Source of the DNA: Roseivirga sp.
GTDB taxonomy: Bacteria > Bacteroidota > Bacteroidia > Cytophagales > Cyclobacteriaceae
NCBI GenBank assembly: GCA_021404565.1
Contig: JAAWWF010000003.1
Span: 372,001 to 436,000 of the forward strand
Direction of reading: 5' to 3'
Length of the DNA stretch: 64,000 nt
Every line of letters starts with the position of its first letter. The first letter of the stretch is position 1. This document shows, piece by piece, positions 26,865 through 36,600 of this stretch. The notes beneath the pieces were generated by a model, which was not told the origin of the DNA, searched no databases, and was given only the letters and a program-made list of their open reading frames with translations. Both the position numbers and the translations under genes were made by a program.

Positions 26865-28898
26865 TTACCGGATAATTTTTACCCAATTGCGATAGATACG
26901 CTCTTTCTGATCGGGGTCAAAAACATCAAATCTAACGGTAACCTGATAGTAGTAGGTTCCATCCGTCAGGACATTACCATCTTTATCTCTTCCATCCCAA
27001 TCGATGAAGAAGTTAGGCTCAATCTGATCTTCCGAGTTAAAGCTGAATATTTCAGATCCACCCCAGCGATTGAATACGATCATCTCCACTGATTCCACAA
27101 ACCTGGGGCAGCGGGGATTGGGCTGATCAAAGGCTCTGAAGGTATCATTAATGCCATCTCCGTTGGGGGTAAAGGTATTTGGGAGCTCATAATTGGGACA
27201 GTTGTCGAAACAAACCGGGTCACTGAGTGTACTTTCGTTGTTGGACCTGTCTACAGCGGCAATACGGTAGCAGCCTTTGAAAGATGAAAGTCCACCATGC
27301 GTAAAACGCGTTTCGCGAGTATTGCCAATCAGGGTAAAGCTGCCGTCTCCTCCACTCGGTGAGAAATAGACATTATAGCTGGCAATATCACCGTCTCGAT
27401 CTTCTGATGTCCAGGTAAGGTTATTGGATAGATTTGAAAATCCACAAGGCTCATTCAGCAGGGCAGAGCAATTGGGGTTTTCAAGAATTATCAGCGGTTG
27501 ACCATCTACAATGACCACTGTAGTATCTCCGGGAGTGATGATTTCCGGTTCAAGAGGCGGGATATCATCACTGGGTGTCACACAAATGATCTGAGAGTCA
27601 TTCTCCAGGGGAGAAGGAATCAGGTCGTTGCCGTAGCTGCCTCGTGTGGTCACAAAGTAACAGTACTCACGATCATCAAAAAGGGCCACGCCATTGTGAC
27701 TGCCATCATCGAGATAGAGGAATGGATTCTGCGTTACATTCACCTGATCTATGAGGGTGAAGTTAGCTACATCATCAGCGGAAGCATCCGTACGATTTCT
27801 GTAGATAAGATGGTTAGGACTGTCTTGTACCTGGTTTGACCAGGGTACATCAGCGGTCCAGGTAAGTTCTGCAGCCTGCACCAATCCGATAGCATCCAGT
27901 CTCACGGAAGAGGCAGTAGCCGAACTGTCAATCAGGTTATCGGCAGCGTCATAAAACCTTACCGCATAATGATAGGGCAGATCCAGCGTATTAAGATTAG
28001 TATCAGTGAATATCGTGTCTGTAGTGGAAGTGACAAGTGTTCTGTTAGCCTGTCCATTCAGACCTTCGTATCTTAAAAGTTCGTAACGGAATGGTGGAGG
28101 AAACAGTGTCTCATCTATTTCAAGTGGAGAGGTCCATCTCACAAACATTTCCCCATTCGTTTCGCTGGTCTCCATCACCGACACATTGGTGAGGGTCGGT
28201 ACATCCAAAGGAATATCGATACAGCTTTCATTGGAAGCATAGCTTATACCTCCTCCGGGACTCGGGAAAACGGCCACCAGTCGGTAACAGTAGTTAACTC
28301 CCGGCCTTACATCATTGTCATCTTCATAGCTGGTTTGGTTTATTGGAAGCTCGGTCATCAGCTCATAGCCTGAATTGGCCGGAATCCCCACATTACAGTT
28401 TTCAGGTGTAAAATCGTAGTTGTCTACCCTGCGCCAGACCTGCATCACCGGAGCAAAGGCCGCACCAACATAATCATCCCAATCGAGCTGAATAGAGGTT
28501 CCTGATGCTATGGATGCTACCAAGCCTTCGGGAGCCGGAGCCACCACCGTAATATTCCAGGTCTTGAAATCTACCAGCGAAGGTGCCAATGGATCGTTGG
28601 GTTGATCAGAAATTTTAAACTGAACTTCATAGGGCCGGTTCCTTACATGGGAAAGATCTGTCTGCCATGTGAATTTAACCTCATCGGGCTGTGGCCTGAA
28701 GTCGGGGTCCGGGGTAAGTACAGCTGGTGAAGAACTTAGCGAAAACACTCCACCAAAGCCTTCTATCAGTACCCGGTTATTGTCAGGATCAGTACCCTGT
28801 ATAAACTCTTCCAACAGAGTGCCCGCTTCAATACAGGTGTCCTGAGGTATCATAAGCTCTGGCCGTTCATTATCACAGTCCTCGACCCGGGTCTGCAT
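26865..28898 (-). CDS. C-terminal piece of a frameshifted large surface protein
   Basis: This 677-residue frame begins MQTRVEDCDNERPEL and runs through fibronectin-like domains to a type B sorting domain (LPNTFTPNGDGINDTFRAF ... IYRNWVKIIR). Aligned with the paralogue at 23845, it begins at the point corresponding to about residue 280 of that protein. It has no signal peptide, so alone it could not be exported. The upstream frame (28873-29724) supplies the missing N-terminus, and the two overlap by 26 bp in different frames. See the frameshift finding. Confidence 0.8.
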   Translation of the reverse strand: MQTRVEDCDNERPELMIPQDTCIEAGTLLEEFIQGTDPDNNRVLIEGFGGVFSLSSSPAVLTPDPDFRPQPDEVKFTWQTDLSHVRNRPYEVQFKISDQPNDPLAPSLVDFKTWNITVVAPAPEGLVASIASGTSIQLDWDDYVGAAFAPVMQVWRRVDNYDFTPENCNVGIPANSGYELMTELPINQTSYEDDNDVRPGVNYCYRLVAVFPSPGGGISYASNESCIDIPLDVPTLTNVSVMETSETNGEMFVRWTSPLEIDETLFPPPFRYELLRYEGLNGQANRTLVTSTTDTIFTDTNLNTLDLPYHYAVRFYDAADNLIDSSATASSVRLDAIGLVQAAELTWTADVPWSNQVQDSPNHLIYRNRTDASADDVANFTLIDQVNVTQNPFLYLDDGSHNGVALFDDREYCYFVTTRGSYGNDLIPSPLENDSQIICVTPSDDIPPLEPEIITPGDTTVVIVDGQPLIILENPNCSALLNEPCGFSNLSNNLTWTSEDRDGDIASYNVYFSPSGGDGSFTLIGNTRETRFTHGGLSSFKGCYRIAAVDRSNNESTLSDPVCFDNCPNYELPNTFTPNGDGINDTFRAFDQPNPRCPRFVESVEMIVFNRWGGSEIFSFNSEDQIEPNFFIDWDGRDKDGNVLTDGTYYYQVTVRFDVFDPDQKERIYRNWVKIIR

Positions 28899-29724
28899 AT
28901 CCCGAGTCCATTTCCCAACGGCCTTCCCCTGTCACCGGGTCCTCAATAAAGCGCCATTCTTCCACAATAAAGGCCGCATTATATTCCCCCGCTCTTTGCG
29001 GAGCATCCCAGACAAAATCTCCCGTTATGGGGTCTATGGTGAATATTGGGGATCCATTCCCATCTTCCGTAATGGTAGTGATGGCCGGATCGTTCAGTGG
29101 CAGGTAAGAGTTTACAGTCTCTCCACGAGCTTCCTGTGGAGTAACCAGCTTGTAGGCGAGGCTGTCACCATCAGGATCAAAAGCACCCGGGTTGTGAATG
29201 AAGCGAGCACCAACACAGGCTCTGTCAATTGGAGGAATAGTGAGCTGCGGTGTACCGTTGCCCAGCAACCCTGGATCGATTCGGATGATGGTTTCTATGT
29301 GAAAAGCCGTCTGATCAGAGGCTCCGTTGTTGATATTGACAATATTGTTATTCCGGTTCTGCTCCGTATAGCTGATAATGAACACGTTGTTGGCAGAAAA
29401 GGTATGCTCAAACTCGAAGATGGTTCTTCTGGTTTCGTTGCCAATGAGCTCTTCATCAAAGAAAGTTGCCTGTTCTATAAGGACCTGACGTCCACCCTCA
29501 ATAACGCGGCCATCGCCAAAGTTGAAGGTACCGCCTTCACCCACCTGCACACCCGAACCTGTATCGGAGTAAAGAATGAGCGTGAATCGAAACCTGAGAC
29601 TACTTTGGGATATTCTGACAGCTACAATTTCACCCGCTCTGATGTGCGTAGCCCAAGCTTCCACACCCAAAAAAAGCAGAAACAATATGGCAAAGAAAGA
29701 CGTCCTCTTAAAATTCATTCGCAA
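28873..29724 (-). CDS. N-terminal piece of the same frameshifted surface protein
   Basis: This 283-residue frame has a signal peptide (MRMNFKRTSFFAILFLLFLGVEAWA) and the N-terminal domain THIRAGEIVAVRISQSS ... GAFDPDGDSLAYKL, then diverges into a short unrelated tail (DSGYADPGRGL) after RWEM. In the paralogue this point continues as a conserved TRDMQ-x-x-VEDCDNERPEL stretch, which here is found in the neighbouring frame. Removing one base in the G-G at 28907-28909 would join the frames as RWEMTRDMQTRVEDC. The intact protein would be about 953 residues, the same size as its neighbour. Confidence 0.8.
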   Translation of the reverse strand: MRMNFKRTSFFAILFLLFLGVEAWATHIRAGEIVAVRISQSSLRFRFTLILYSDTGSGVQVGEGGTFNFGDGRVIEGGRQVLIEQATFFDEELIGNETRRTIFEFEHTFSANNVFIISYTEQNRNNNIVNINNGASDQTAFHIETIIRIDPGLLGNGTPQLTIPPIDRACVGARFIHNPGAFDPDGDSLAYKLVTPQEARGETVNSYLPLNDPAITTITEDGNGSPIFTIDPITGDFVWDAPQRAGEYNAAFIVEEWRFIEDPVTGEGRWEMDSGYADPGRGL

Positions 29725-29840
29725 CCTGATTTGTAGAGATAACGCAATATGCGCAATAAGTTATATTGTTGAACAAATTTTCAGCACAATCTGTTACTCG
29801 TGCGACTTGTACTTTAGAATACATCCAAATAAAAAAGTCA

Positions 29841-29872
29841 TTTGATTGATAACGATTGCGGACTTAACTTTG
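29841..29872 (+). promoter_or_regulatory. sdhCAB promoter
   Basis: TTTG at 29841-29844 and TAACTTTG at 29865-29872 are separated by 20 bp, the canonical Bacteroidota -33 and -7 spacing. Transcription would start near 29878, 23 nt before the sdhC ATG. Confidence 0.75.
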
Positions 29873-29900
29873 GAGACCAAATTTAACCCTTATATCATTA

Positions 29901-30575
29901 ATGAGTTGGTTTAAACAAACCTGGAATAGCTCTATAGGCCGAAAATTCGCCATGGCGCTGTCCGCCCTCTTCCTGATCATTTTCCTGTTACAACACTTTC
30001 TGATCAATTTCACCTCTGTCATAAGCGAAAAAACCTTTAATGAGATTTCTCATTTTATGGGTAAGAACGTACTGGTACAGTTCGTCATGCAGCCGATATT
30101 GATCTTTGGTGTGATCTTCCATTTCGTAATGGGGTTCATACTTGAGGTGAAAAATAGAAATGCCCGGCAGGTGAAATACGCCATGAACAAAGGAGAAGCA
30201 AATTCCTCATGGGTATCAAGAAATATGATTTACAGTGGACTTGTGATTTTGTTCTTTTTGGGACTTCACTTTTATGATTTCTGGATTCCTGAAATCGCGC
30301 ATAAGTACATAGAGTTTAAGCCGGAAAACCCCAACAGATATTTTGGAGAGCTGGTGCACAAATTTGCCGATCCGGTAAGAGTAGGGATTTATGCCCTTTC
30401 ATTCGTGTTCCTGGCATTACACCTCTTACATGGTTTTGCCTCAGCCTTTCAATCCTCCGGTATCAACCACAGAAAGTATAGCCCCATGATCAAAAAATTG
30501 GGTAAGCTTTACGCAATCGCCATTCCGGCCGGATTCATTTTCATTGCAGTTTTCCACTATCTTAATCAGCACTAA
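29901..30575 (+). CDS. sdhC: Succinate dehydrogenase cytochrome b subunit (fused membrane anchor)
   Basis: This 224-residue integral membrane protein has about five TM segments with His residues in helices that can bind two hemes (for example FLLQHFLINF, GVIFHFVMGF and LALHLLHGFASAF). It is the single fused anchor subunit of the Bacteroidota type B complex, and carries quinone-linked electrons from the catalytic subunits. It ends 3 bp before sdhA and is the first gene of sdhCAB. Confidence 0.93.
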   Translation: MSWFKQTWNSSIGRKFAMALSALFLIIFLLQHFLINFTSVISEKTFNEISHFMGKNVLVQFVMQPILIFGVIFHFVMGFILEVKNRNARQVKYAMNKGEANSSWVSRNMIYSGLVILFFLGLHFYDFWIPEIAHKYIEFKPENPNRYFGELVHKFADPVRVGIYALSFVFLALHLLHGFASAFQSSGINHRKYSPMIKKLGKLYAIAIPAGFIFIAVFHYLNQH

Positions 30576-30578
30576 AAG

Positions 30579-32588
30579 ATGTCAGTTTTAGATTCGAAAG
30601 TACCTGGAGGTCCGATTAAGGATAAATGGACCGACTATAAAAACAATATTAAACTGGTTAACCCGGCCAACAAGCGTCAGATAGATGTGATTGTGGTGGG
30701 GACCGGTCTGGCAGGAGGATCTGCTGCGGCTACCCTTGCTGAGCAGGGATATAACGTAAAAGCCTTTTGCTATCAGGATTCACCCAGAAGAGCGCACTCT
30801 ATTGCCGCCCAGGGCGGAATCAATGCCGCAAAGAATTATCAGGGTGATGGTGATTCTACCCATCGCCTGTTTTACGATACAGTGAAAGGGGGCGACTATC
30901 GCTCACGTGAATCGAATGTATACCGCCTTGCAGAAGTATCTGCCAATATCATTGACCAATGTGTGGCTCAGGGTGTTCCCTTCGCCAGAGATTATGGTGG
31001 CTTGCTCGACAACCGATCCTTTGGTGGTGTACAGGTTTCCAGGACATTTTATGCTAAAGGGCAAACAGGTCAGCAGTTGCTGCTGGGTTGTTATTCTGCC
31101 ATGTCACGCCAGATTGGTAAAGGCAAAATCAAGATGTACAACCGTCATGAAATGATGGACATCGTGAAAGTAGACGGCAAGGCCCGTGGAATTATTGCCA
31201 GGGACCTGGTGACCGGAGAAATCGAAAGGCACTCAGCTCATGCCGTGGTCATTGCTTCTGGAGGTTACGGAAACGTATTCTTCCTGTCTACCAACGCCAT
31301 GGGCTCTAATGTGTCGGCCGGATGGAAAGTGCACAAAAAGGGAGCCTTCTTTGCCAATCCTTGCTTTACACAAATACACCCTACCTGTATTCCACAGCAT
31401 GGTGATCAGCAATCTAAGCTCACACTGATGTCGGAGTCATTGAGAAATGATGGACGTATTTGGGTGCCGGCTAAAAAAGAAGACGCTGAGGCAGTAAGAG
31501 CGGGTAAGCTCAAGCCAACAGATATTAAAGAGGAAGATCGGGATTACTATCTGGAAAGAAGGTACCCTTCTTTTGGTAACCTGGTACCTCGAGATGTGGC
31601 CTCCAGAGCAGCCAAAGAAAGGTGTGATGCCGGATATGGTGTAGGTACCAACGAAACCGGTGAAGCCGTTTACCTTGACTTTTCAGCAGCCATTATGCGC
31701 TACGGAGGAGAAGAGGCTAATGTGAAAGGGCTTCATGACATCTCTCAGGATGAAATAAGAAAGCTGGGTGAAAGTGTTGTCGAAAGCAAATATGGCAACC
31801 TTTTCCAGATGTATGAAAAAATTACGGCCGACAATCCTTATAAAACTCCTATGAAGATTTACCCTGCCGTGCACTATACCATGGGCGGTGTTTGGGTGGA
31901 TTATAACCTGATGACGACCATTGAAGGTTGCTATGCCATTGGAGAAGCCAACTTCTCTGATCACGGAGCTAACCGACTCGGAGCTTCAGCGCTTATGCAG
32001 GGGCTGGCAGATGGTTATTTTGTACTACCATACACCATAGGCGATTACCTGTCGGGGGATATCCGAACCGGTGCGATTCCTACAGATTCGGCTGAATTTG
32101 ATGAAGCTGAAAAAGAAGTGAAGGATAGAATAGAATTCTTTGTGAGCAATAAGGGAACCAAATCGGTAGACCATTTCCACAGACGTCTGGGTAAGGTAAT
32201 GTGGAATAAAGTAGGAATGGCCCGTAATGAAAAGGGGCTAAATGAAGCCATTGCAGAAATCAAGCAGATTCGCGAGGAGTTCTGGAAGGATGTAACCGTG
32301 CCGGGCTCCGCTGATGGAATGAACCAGGAGCTGGAAAAAGCCGGACGTGTGGCTGACTTCCTTGAGCTGGGAGAACTGTTTGCCCGTGATGCTTTAGAAA
32401 GAAACGAATCTTGTGGAGGACACTTCAGAGAAGAGTATCAGACAGAAGAAGGAGAAGCGGTAAGAGATGATGCCAACTTTACTTATGCAGCTGCATGGGA
32501 GTACAAAGGAGAGCCCTCTGATGCTGTGGTACACAAAGAAGAGCTTAACTATGAGAATATCGAGCTCAAAACACGCTCTTACAAGTAA
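30579..32588 (+). CDS. sdhA: Succinate dehydrogenase/fumarate reductase flavoprotein subunit
   Basis: This 669-residue catalytic subunit oxidises succinate to fumarate using FAD. It shows the dinucleotide-binding GTGLAG at 41-46, the covalent FAD attachment His73 in [10 protein letters not shown], and the active-site segments [15 protein letters not shown] and RHLG-type region near the end ([15 protein letters not shown]). Its length (longer than the E. coli subunit) matches Bacteroidota/Wolinella-type B enzymes. It begins 3 bp after sdhC and is followed by sdhB after 29 bp, so all three are co-transcribed. Confidence 0.98.
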   Translation: MSVLDSKVPGGPIKDKWTDYKNNIKLVNPANKRQIDVIVVGTGLAGGSAAATLAEQGYNVKAFCYQDSPRRAHSIAAQGGINAAKNYQGDGDSTHRLFYDTVKGGDYRSRESNVYRLAEVSANIIDQCVAQGVPFARDYGGLLDNRSFGGVQVSRTFYAKGQTGQQLLLGCYSAMSRQIGKGKIKMYNRHEMMDIVKVDGKARGIIARDLVTGEIERHSAHAVVIASGGYGNVFFLSTNAMGSNVSAGWKVHKKGAFFANPCFTQIHPTCIPQHGDQQSKLTLMSESLRNDGRIWVPAKKEDAEAVRAGKLKPTDIKEEDRDYYLERRYPSFGNLVPRDVASRAAKERCDAGYGVGTNETGEAVYLDFSAAIMRYGGEEANVKGLHDISQDEIRKLGESVVESKYGNLFQMYEKITADNPYKTPMKIYPAVHYTMGGVWVDYNLMTTIEGCYAIGEANFSDHGANRLGASALMQGLADGYFVLPYTIGDYLSGDIRTGAIPTDSAEFDEAEKEVKDRIEFFVSNKGTKSVDHFHRRLGKVMWNKVGMARNEKGLNEAIAEIKQIREEFWKDVTVPGSADGMNQELEKAGRVADFLELGELFARDALERNESCGGHFREEYQTEEGEAVRDDANFTYAAAWEYKGEPSDAVVHKEELNYENIELKTRSYK

Positions 32589-32617
32589 TTTCAAAAAGAT
32601 TTAAAAGCACTAGCAAT

Positions 32618-33394
32618 ATGTCAACAGCACAAGGATTAAACCTGACACTGAAAGTTTGGAGACAAAAGAATAACAAGGACAAGGGGCAAATGGAAACCTA
32701 TCAGGTGACTGATATTTCTCCCGACAGCTCATTCCTCGAAATGATGGATATCCTGAATGAGCAGCTTGTAGGAGAGGGTAAGGAACCTGTAGCCTTTGAC
32801 CATGACTGTCGTGAAGGTATTTGTGGTACCTGCTCTATGTTTATCAATGGAGAGGCGCATGGTCCTGGCCGTGAAATTACTACCTGCCAGCTACATATGC
32901 GTGAGTTCAAAAATGGTGAAACCATTTATATCGAACCTTGGAGGGCCAAGGCATTTCCTGTTGTGAAGGACCTGGTAGTAGACAGAGGCGCTTTCGATCG
33001 CATCATGGCTGCCGGAGGGTTCATTAGTGTGAACACCTCAGGTAATACTCAGGATGCAAACGCACTTCCTATTCCGAAATACGATGCCGACCGTGCAATG
33101 GATGCTGCTACCTGTATTGGTTGTGGTGCTTGCGTGGCCAGCTGTAAAAACTCATCGGCCATGCTTTTTGTATCTGCCAAGGTATCTCAGTTTGCGCTCT
33201 TGCCACAGGGTAAGGTAGAGGCTGCCGAACGTGTACAGAAAATGGTGAAGGTGATGGATGAAGAAGGATTTGGCAACTGCTCCAATACAGGAGCCTGTGA
33301 GGTGGAATGTCCTAAAGGTATCAGCCTTGAAAACATTGCCCGGATGAATAGAGAATTTATCAAGGCAGGTGCTGCTTCAGAGCATTCTTCTTGA
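32618..33394 (+). CDS. sdhB: Succinate dehydrogenase iron-sulfur subunit
   Basis: This 258-residue subunit passes electrons from the flavoprotein to the membrane anchor. Three iron-sulfur clusters are readable: 2Fe-2S in [13 protein letters not shown] and the nearby TTC; 4Fe-4S in [11 protein letters not shown]; and 3Fe-4S in the [15 protein letters not shown] region. Length and order match type B succinate dehydrogenase. A strong terminator (33422-33447) ends the operon. Confidence 0.97.
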   Translation: MSTAQGLNLTLKVWRQKNNKDKGQMETYQVTDISPDSSFLEMMDILNEQLVGEGKEPVAFDHDCREGICGTCSMFINGEAHGPGREITTCQLHMREFKNGETIYIEPWRAKAFPVVKDLVVDRGAFDRIMAAGGFISVNTSGNTQDANALPIPKYDADRAMDAATCIGCGACVASCKNSSAMLFVSAKVSQFALLPQGKVEAAERVQKMVKVMDEEGFGNCSNTGACEVECPKGISLENIARMNREFIKAGAASEHSS

Positions 33395-33421
33395 GTAAAG
33401 ATTTATAACCGTTTGTCATGA

Positions 33422-33447
33422 AAGCCTCTTTACAGAGGCTTTTTTTG
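33422..33447 (+). terminator. Rho-independent terminator of sdhCAB
   Basis: AAGCCTCT (33422-33429) pairs with AGAGGCTT (33434-33441) across a 4-nt loop and is followed by six T residues. The next promoter box starts two bases later. Confidence 0.92.
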
Positions 33448-33448
33448 T

Positions 33449-33456
33449 TACCTTTG
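33449..33456 (+). promoter_or_regulatory. Probable -7 box for the 1.6-kres surface gene
   Basis: TACCTTTG is an exact TAnnTTTG match right after the sdh terminator. The transcript would have a ~150-nt leader containing two hairpins: ACCCG-TT-CGGGT near 33463-33474, and a perfect 11-bp stem CTTTTTTAACT / AGTTAAAAAAG (33508-33518, 33527-33537). Confidence 0.45.
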
Positions 33457-33612
33457 CCCGTACCCGTTCGGGTGCGATTACAATAAGGAAGGATTTCTTG
33501 AGATGGTCTTTTTTAACTCTGAGGAAAGTTAAAAAAGATGATGACCATTGATTTGTTTATGACACTAATCGATAGTGCCTGTGTGGCTGTTATTGATTAG
33601 AAAATTGTGTGT

Positions 33613-36600
33613 ATGAAAAGAAAATTACTTCTGTCTTTATTAAGCCTGATTGCGGCTTTTAGTGCATTTTCCCAGACCAATGTTTCGGGTAACCTGTTTA
33701 ATAATACCACCTGGACAAAGTCAAATTCCCCCTATACCTTGATTGGCGATGTCGGTGTGGCTATGGGAGTTACCCTGACGATAGAACCCGGGGTTGTTGT
33801 TAAAAGAAACAGTGGTGTTCAACTTCTGATTAAAGGGGCCTTAGTGGCCAATGGAGCCTCTTCCGATTCTATTCGCTTCGAAGATGGTTATCTCGGAGGT
33901 GTTTTAGGGTTGGTATATTTTTTAAGTTTTCAGGAAACTAACCTTGACAACAGCAGTCTTAGCTTCTTGAATGTTACATCTGTTCTTACCGGGGACAGCC
34001 AAAGGTCGTATTTCCTGCAGGTGAGCAAGGAAACTGAGCATAACCAGGCTTCTTCAAAGGTTACGGGAACTTTAAGGATGGAAGACGCTAGTTTTGACCA
34101 TATCGCCTTGGTTACAGACGGTTATCAATCATCTGGGAAATTGGTTTTGGACAGAGTAAAGGCTGATTACTCTACAGTTTTTGGCTCATATCCAAGAAGT
34201 GAGCCTGTAGAGATAAACAATTCGATTATTACAAACTCGAAACTTAATTCTGAGTCATACAATTATGGTATCGATCTAAATGGGACAGTAGTTTCAAACT
34301 CTGAATTGACCGTAGGGTGTTGTGGCGCTAATTTCAATATTCATAACTCCACGATTATTAATTCAATGATGTTCGAAGGAGGAGGTAACCCGGTCAATGG
34401 CCCAGTTAAGATTATCAATTCTAAGCTCATAAATACAGGGATAGCACTTTTAGGAGCTTATTTTCAAGTTAGTAAATCAACCTTTGTGGCAAACTCGAAT
34501 AACTTGAAGACGAAGTTTGATTCATATAGCAGTGCTCGGGCTGTTAGTGCGCTGATACATGCCGGACGAGTGGAAATTGAGGATTCCTTTTTTGATGGGT
34601 TTGGTTTCTATAATGCGATTGAAACTTCCGGAAGAAATGGTTACAATATAAATGGTGCCAACCTGATAAAAGGAAACTCTTTCAACTCTGTTTCGACCGG
34701 TATAAAATTGGAAGGTACAGAGTCAATGACAATATCTGAGAACAACTTCAGTGATGTTAAGAGCTTTTTTATTCATAATTCAACAAACAAGGACATAGAC
34801 GCCAGGTCTAATTATTTTGACGGTCTCACAAACCAGCAGGCTATCGAAAACAAAATCTATCATTACATAGACAATCTGAACTATGGTGAGGTCAACTTTT
34901 CGAATGCTTTACCAAACCCGGCAGACCTTGAGATACTTACTCCACCGGTAGCTACTATGGTTCGTGGGTTCGCAGGTGGTAATTATCTGGATCAGGTAGA
35001 AATAAGTTTTTCTCAAGTTAGTGATGATGTATCCAAAATTAAGGTTTATTCATACACCTCTGATGATTTCACGGGATTGAAAGAACTTTTGAAAGTTACC
35101 TCCCCGTTTGCCCCTGTCAGCACCCCATACGGATCAAACTTAAAGTATGCGGCCACCGTTTTTGATGATGGTGGTTATGAAAGCTGGTATTCAACAGCGA
35201 CTAATCAGGCTCCTCAATTTTCTCCACTGGTGAGTAGCGCAATAGCAAACGAGGATGAATCCGGGAAATTAACCTTCCAGATTACAAGCGAAGAAACTGA
35301 GCTTATTCAACTTACAGCAAGTACAACGGCAGCACTTTCATTAATTAAGCCAGAAAATCTCGTAATCAATGAGCTTAGCATTGATGGAAATACAACTTCC
35401 TACGAGGTAGTATTGACTCCTGAACCGGATGCTTTTGGGAGTATTGATATACAGCTTACGGCTAACGATGGATTAAACATTATTAATGCCTCGATCGGAG
35501 ATTTGACAGTATCACCTGTTAATGATGTGCCTACCGTTACGGCCATCGCTGACATTACTGAGATCTATTCACCTGACGGTACTATATCGATCCCTCTTTT
35601 CGATTACTTCGGTGATGTGGAAGATGCTGATAATGAAATGACCTATGAAGTCGTATCTAATTCGGATAATACAGTGGTTACTACTAGTGCGATCAGTTCA
35701 GCTGACGGAGTATTGACAATCGGTGTTGAAAATGTGGGTAGTGCTGAGGTTTTGGTCATGGCAACCGATACTGAAGGAGGAGTAATCGGTACTGATATCT
35801 GGGTTTATGTGGAGAAAGCTACTGCTACTGTCGTAGTTACTTCTGATGAAACTAAGGAAGATGGCACGGGCAAAACAGTGACGGTTACTACAGAGCCAGA
35901 AGGTTTGAACTATGATGTTACATACAATGGTTTGAGCCAACTGCCCATTGCAGAAGGGACCTATCAGGTGTTAGTCACCCTGGATGAGAGAAATTATGAA
36001 GGGAGTGCCAGCTATGAATTTGTGATACTACCACCTAACACAGCCCCAACAGTTACCACAATTAGCGACATCACAGAAACTTATACAGTAGAGGGCACCA
36101 TCTCAGTTCCACTCTTTGACTACTTCAGTGATGCTGAAGATGCTGATAATGAACTGAGCTATGAAGTAGTATCCAACACTGATAATACGGTTGTTACCAA
36201 TGAAGCGGTAGATTCATCTGATGGTATATTGACATTGAATATCGAAAATGCAGGTACTACTGAGCTTGAAGTAAAAGCTACCGATAGTGGAGGCGCCTCT
36301 GTAAGTACTACCTTTCAGGTGGATATTTCAAAAGCCAGTGCTACTGTAACAATTACCGCTGAAGAGACGGTTGCTGATGGTGGAGAGAAGTCCGTGGTGG
36401 TCACCACAGACCCGGTAGACTTGAATGTGCTGGTTACTTACAATGGAGCGAGTGATTTGCCAACAGAAGCGGGAACCTATCAGGTAGCAGGCACTATTGA
36501 CGAGGAGAATTATACCGGACAGGCTACATATGAGTTTGTCATTCTGCCGGCTAACACCGCCCCGAAAATTACCACCATTGCTGACATTACCGAAACTTAT

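Noticed and set aside
28996-29736. 246-residue forward ORF opposite the frameshifted surface gene
   Set aside because: The reverse-strand protein has a signal peptide and a paralogue; this is its shadow.
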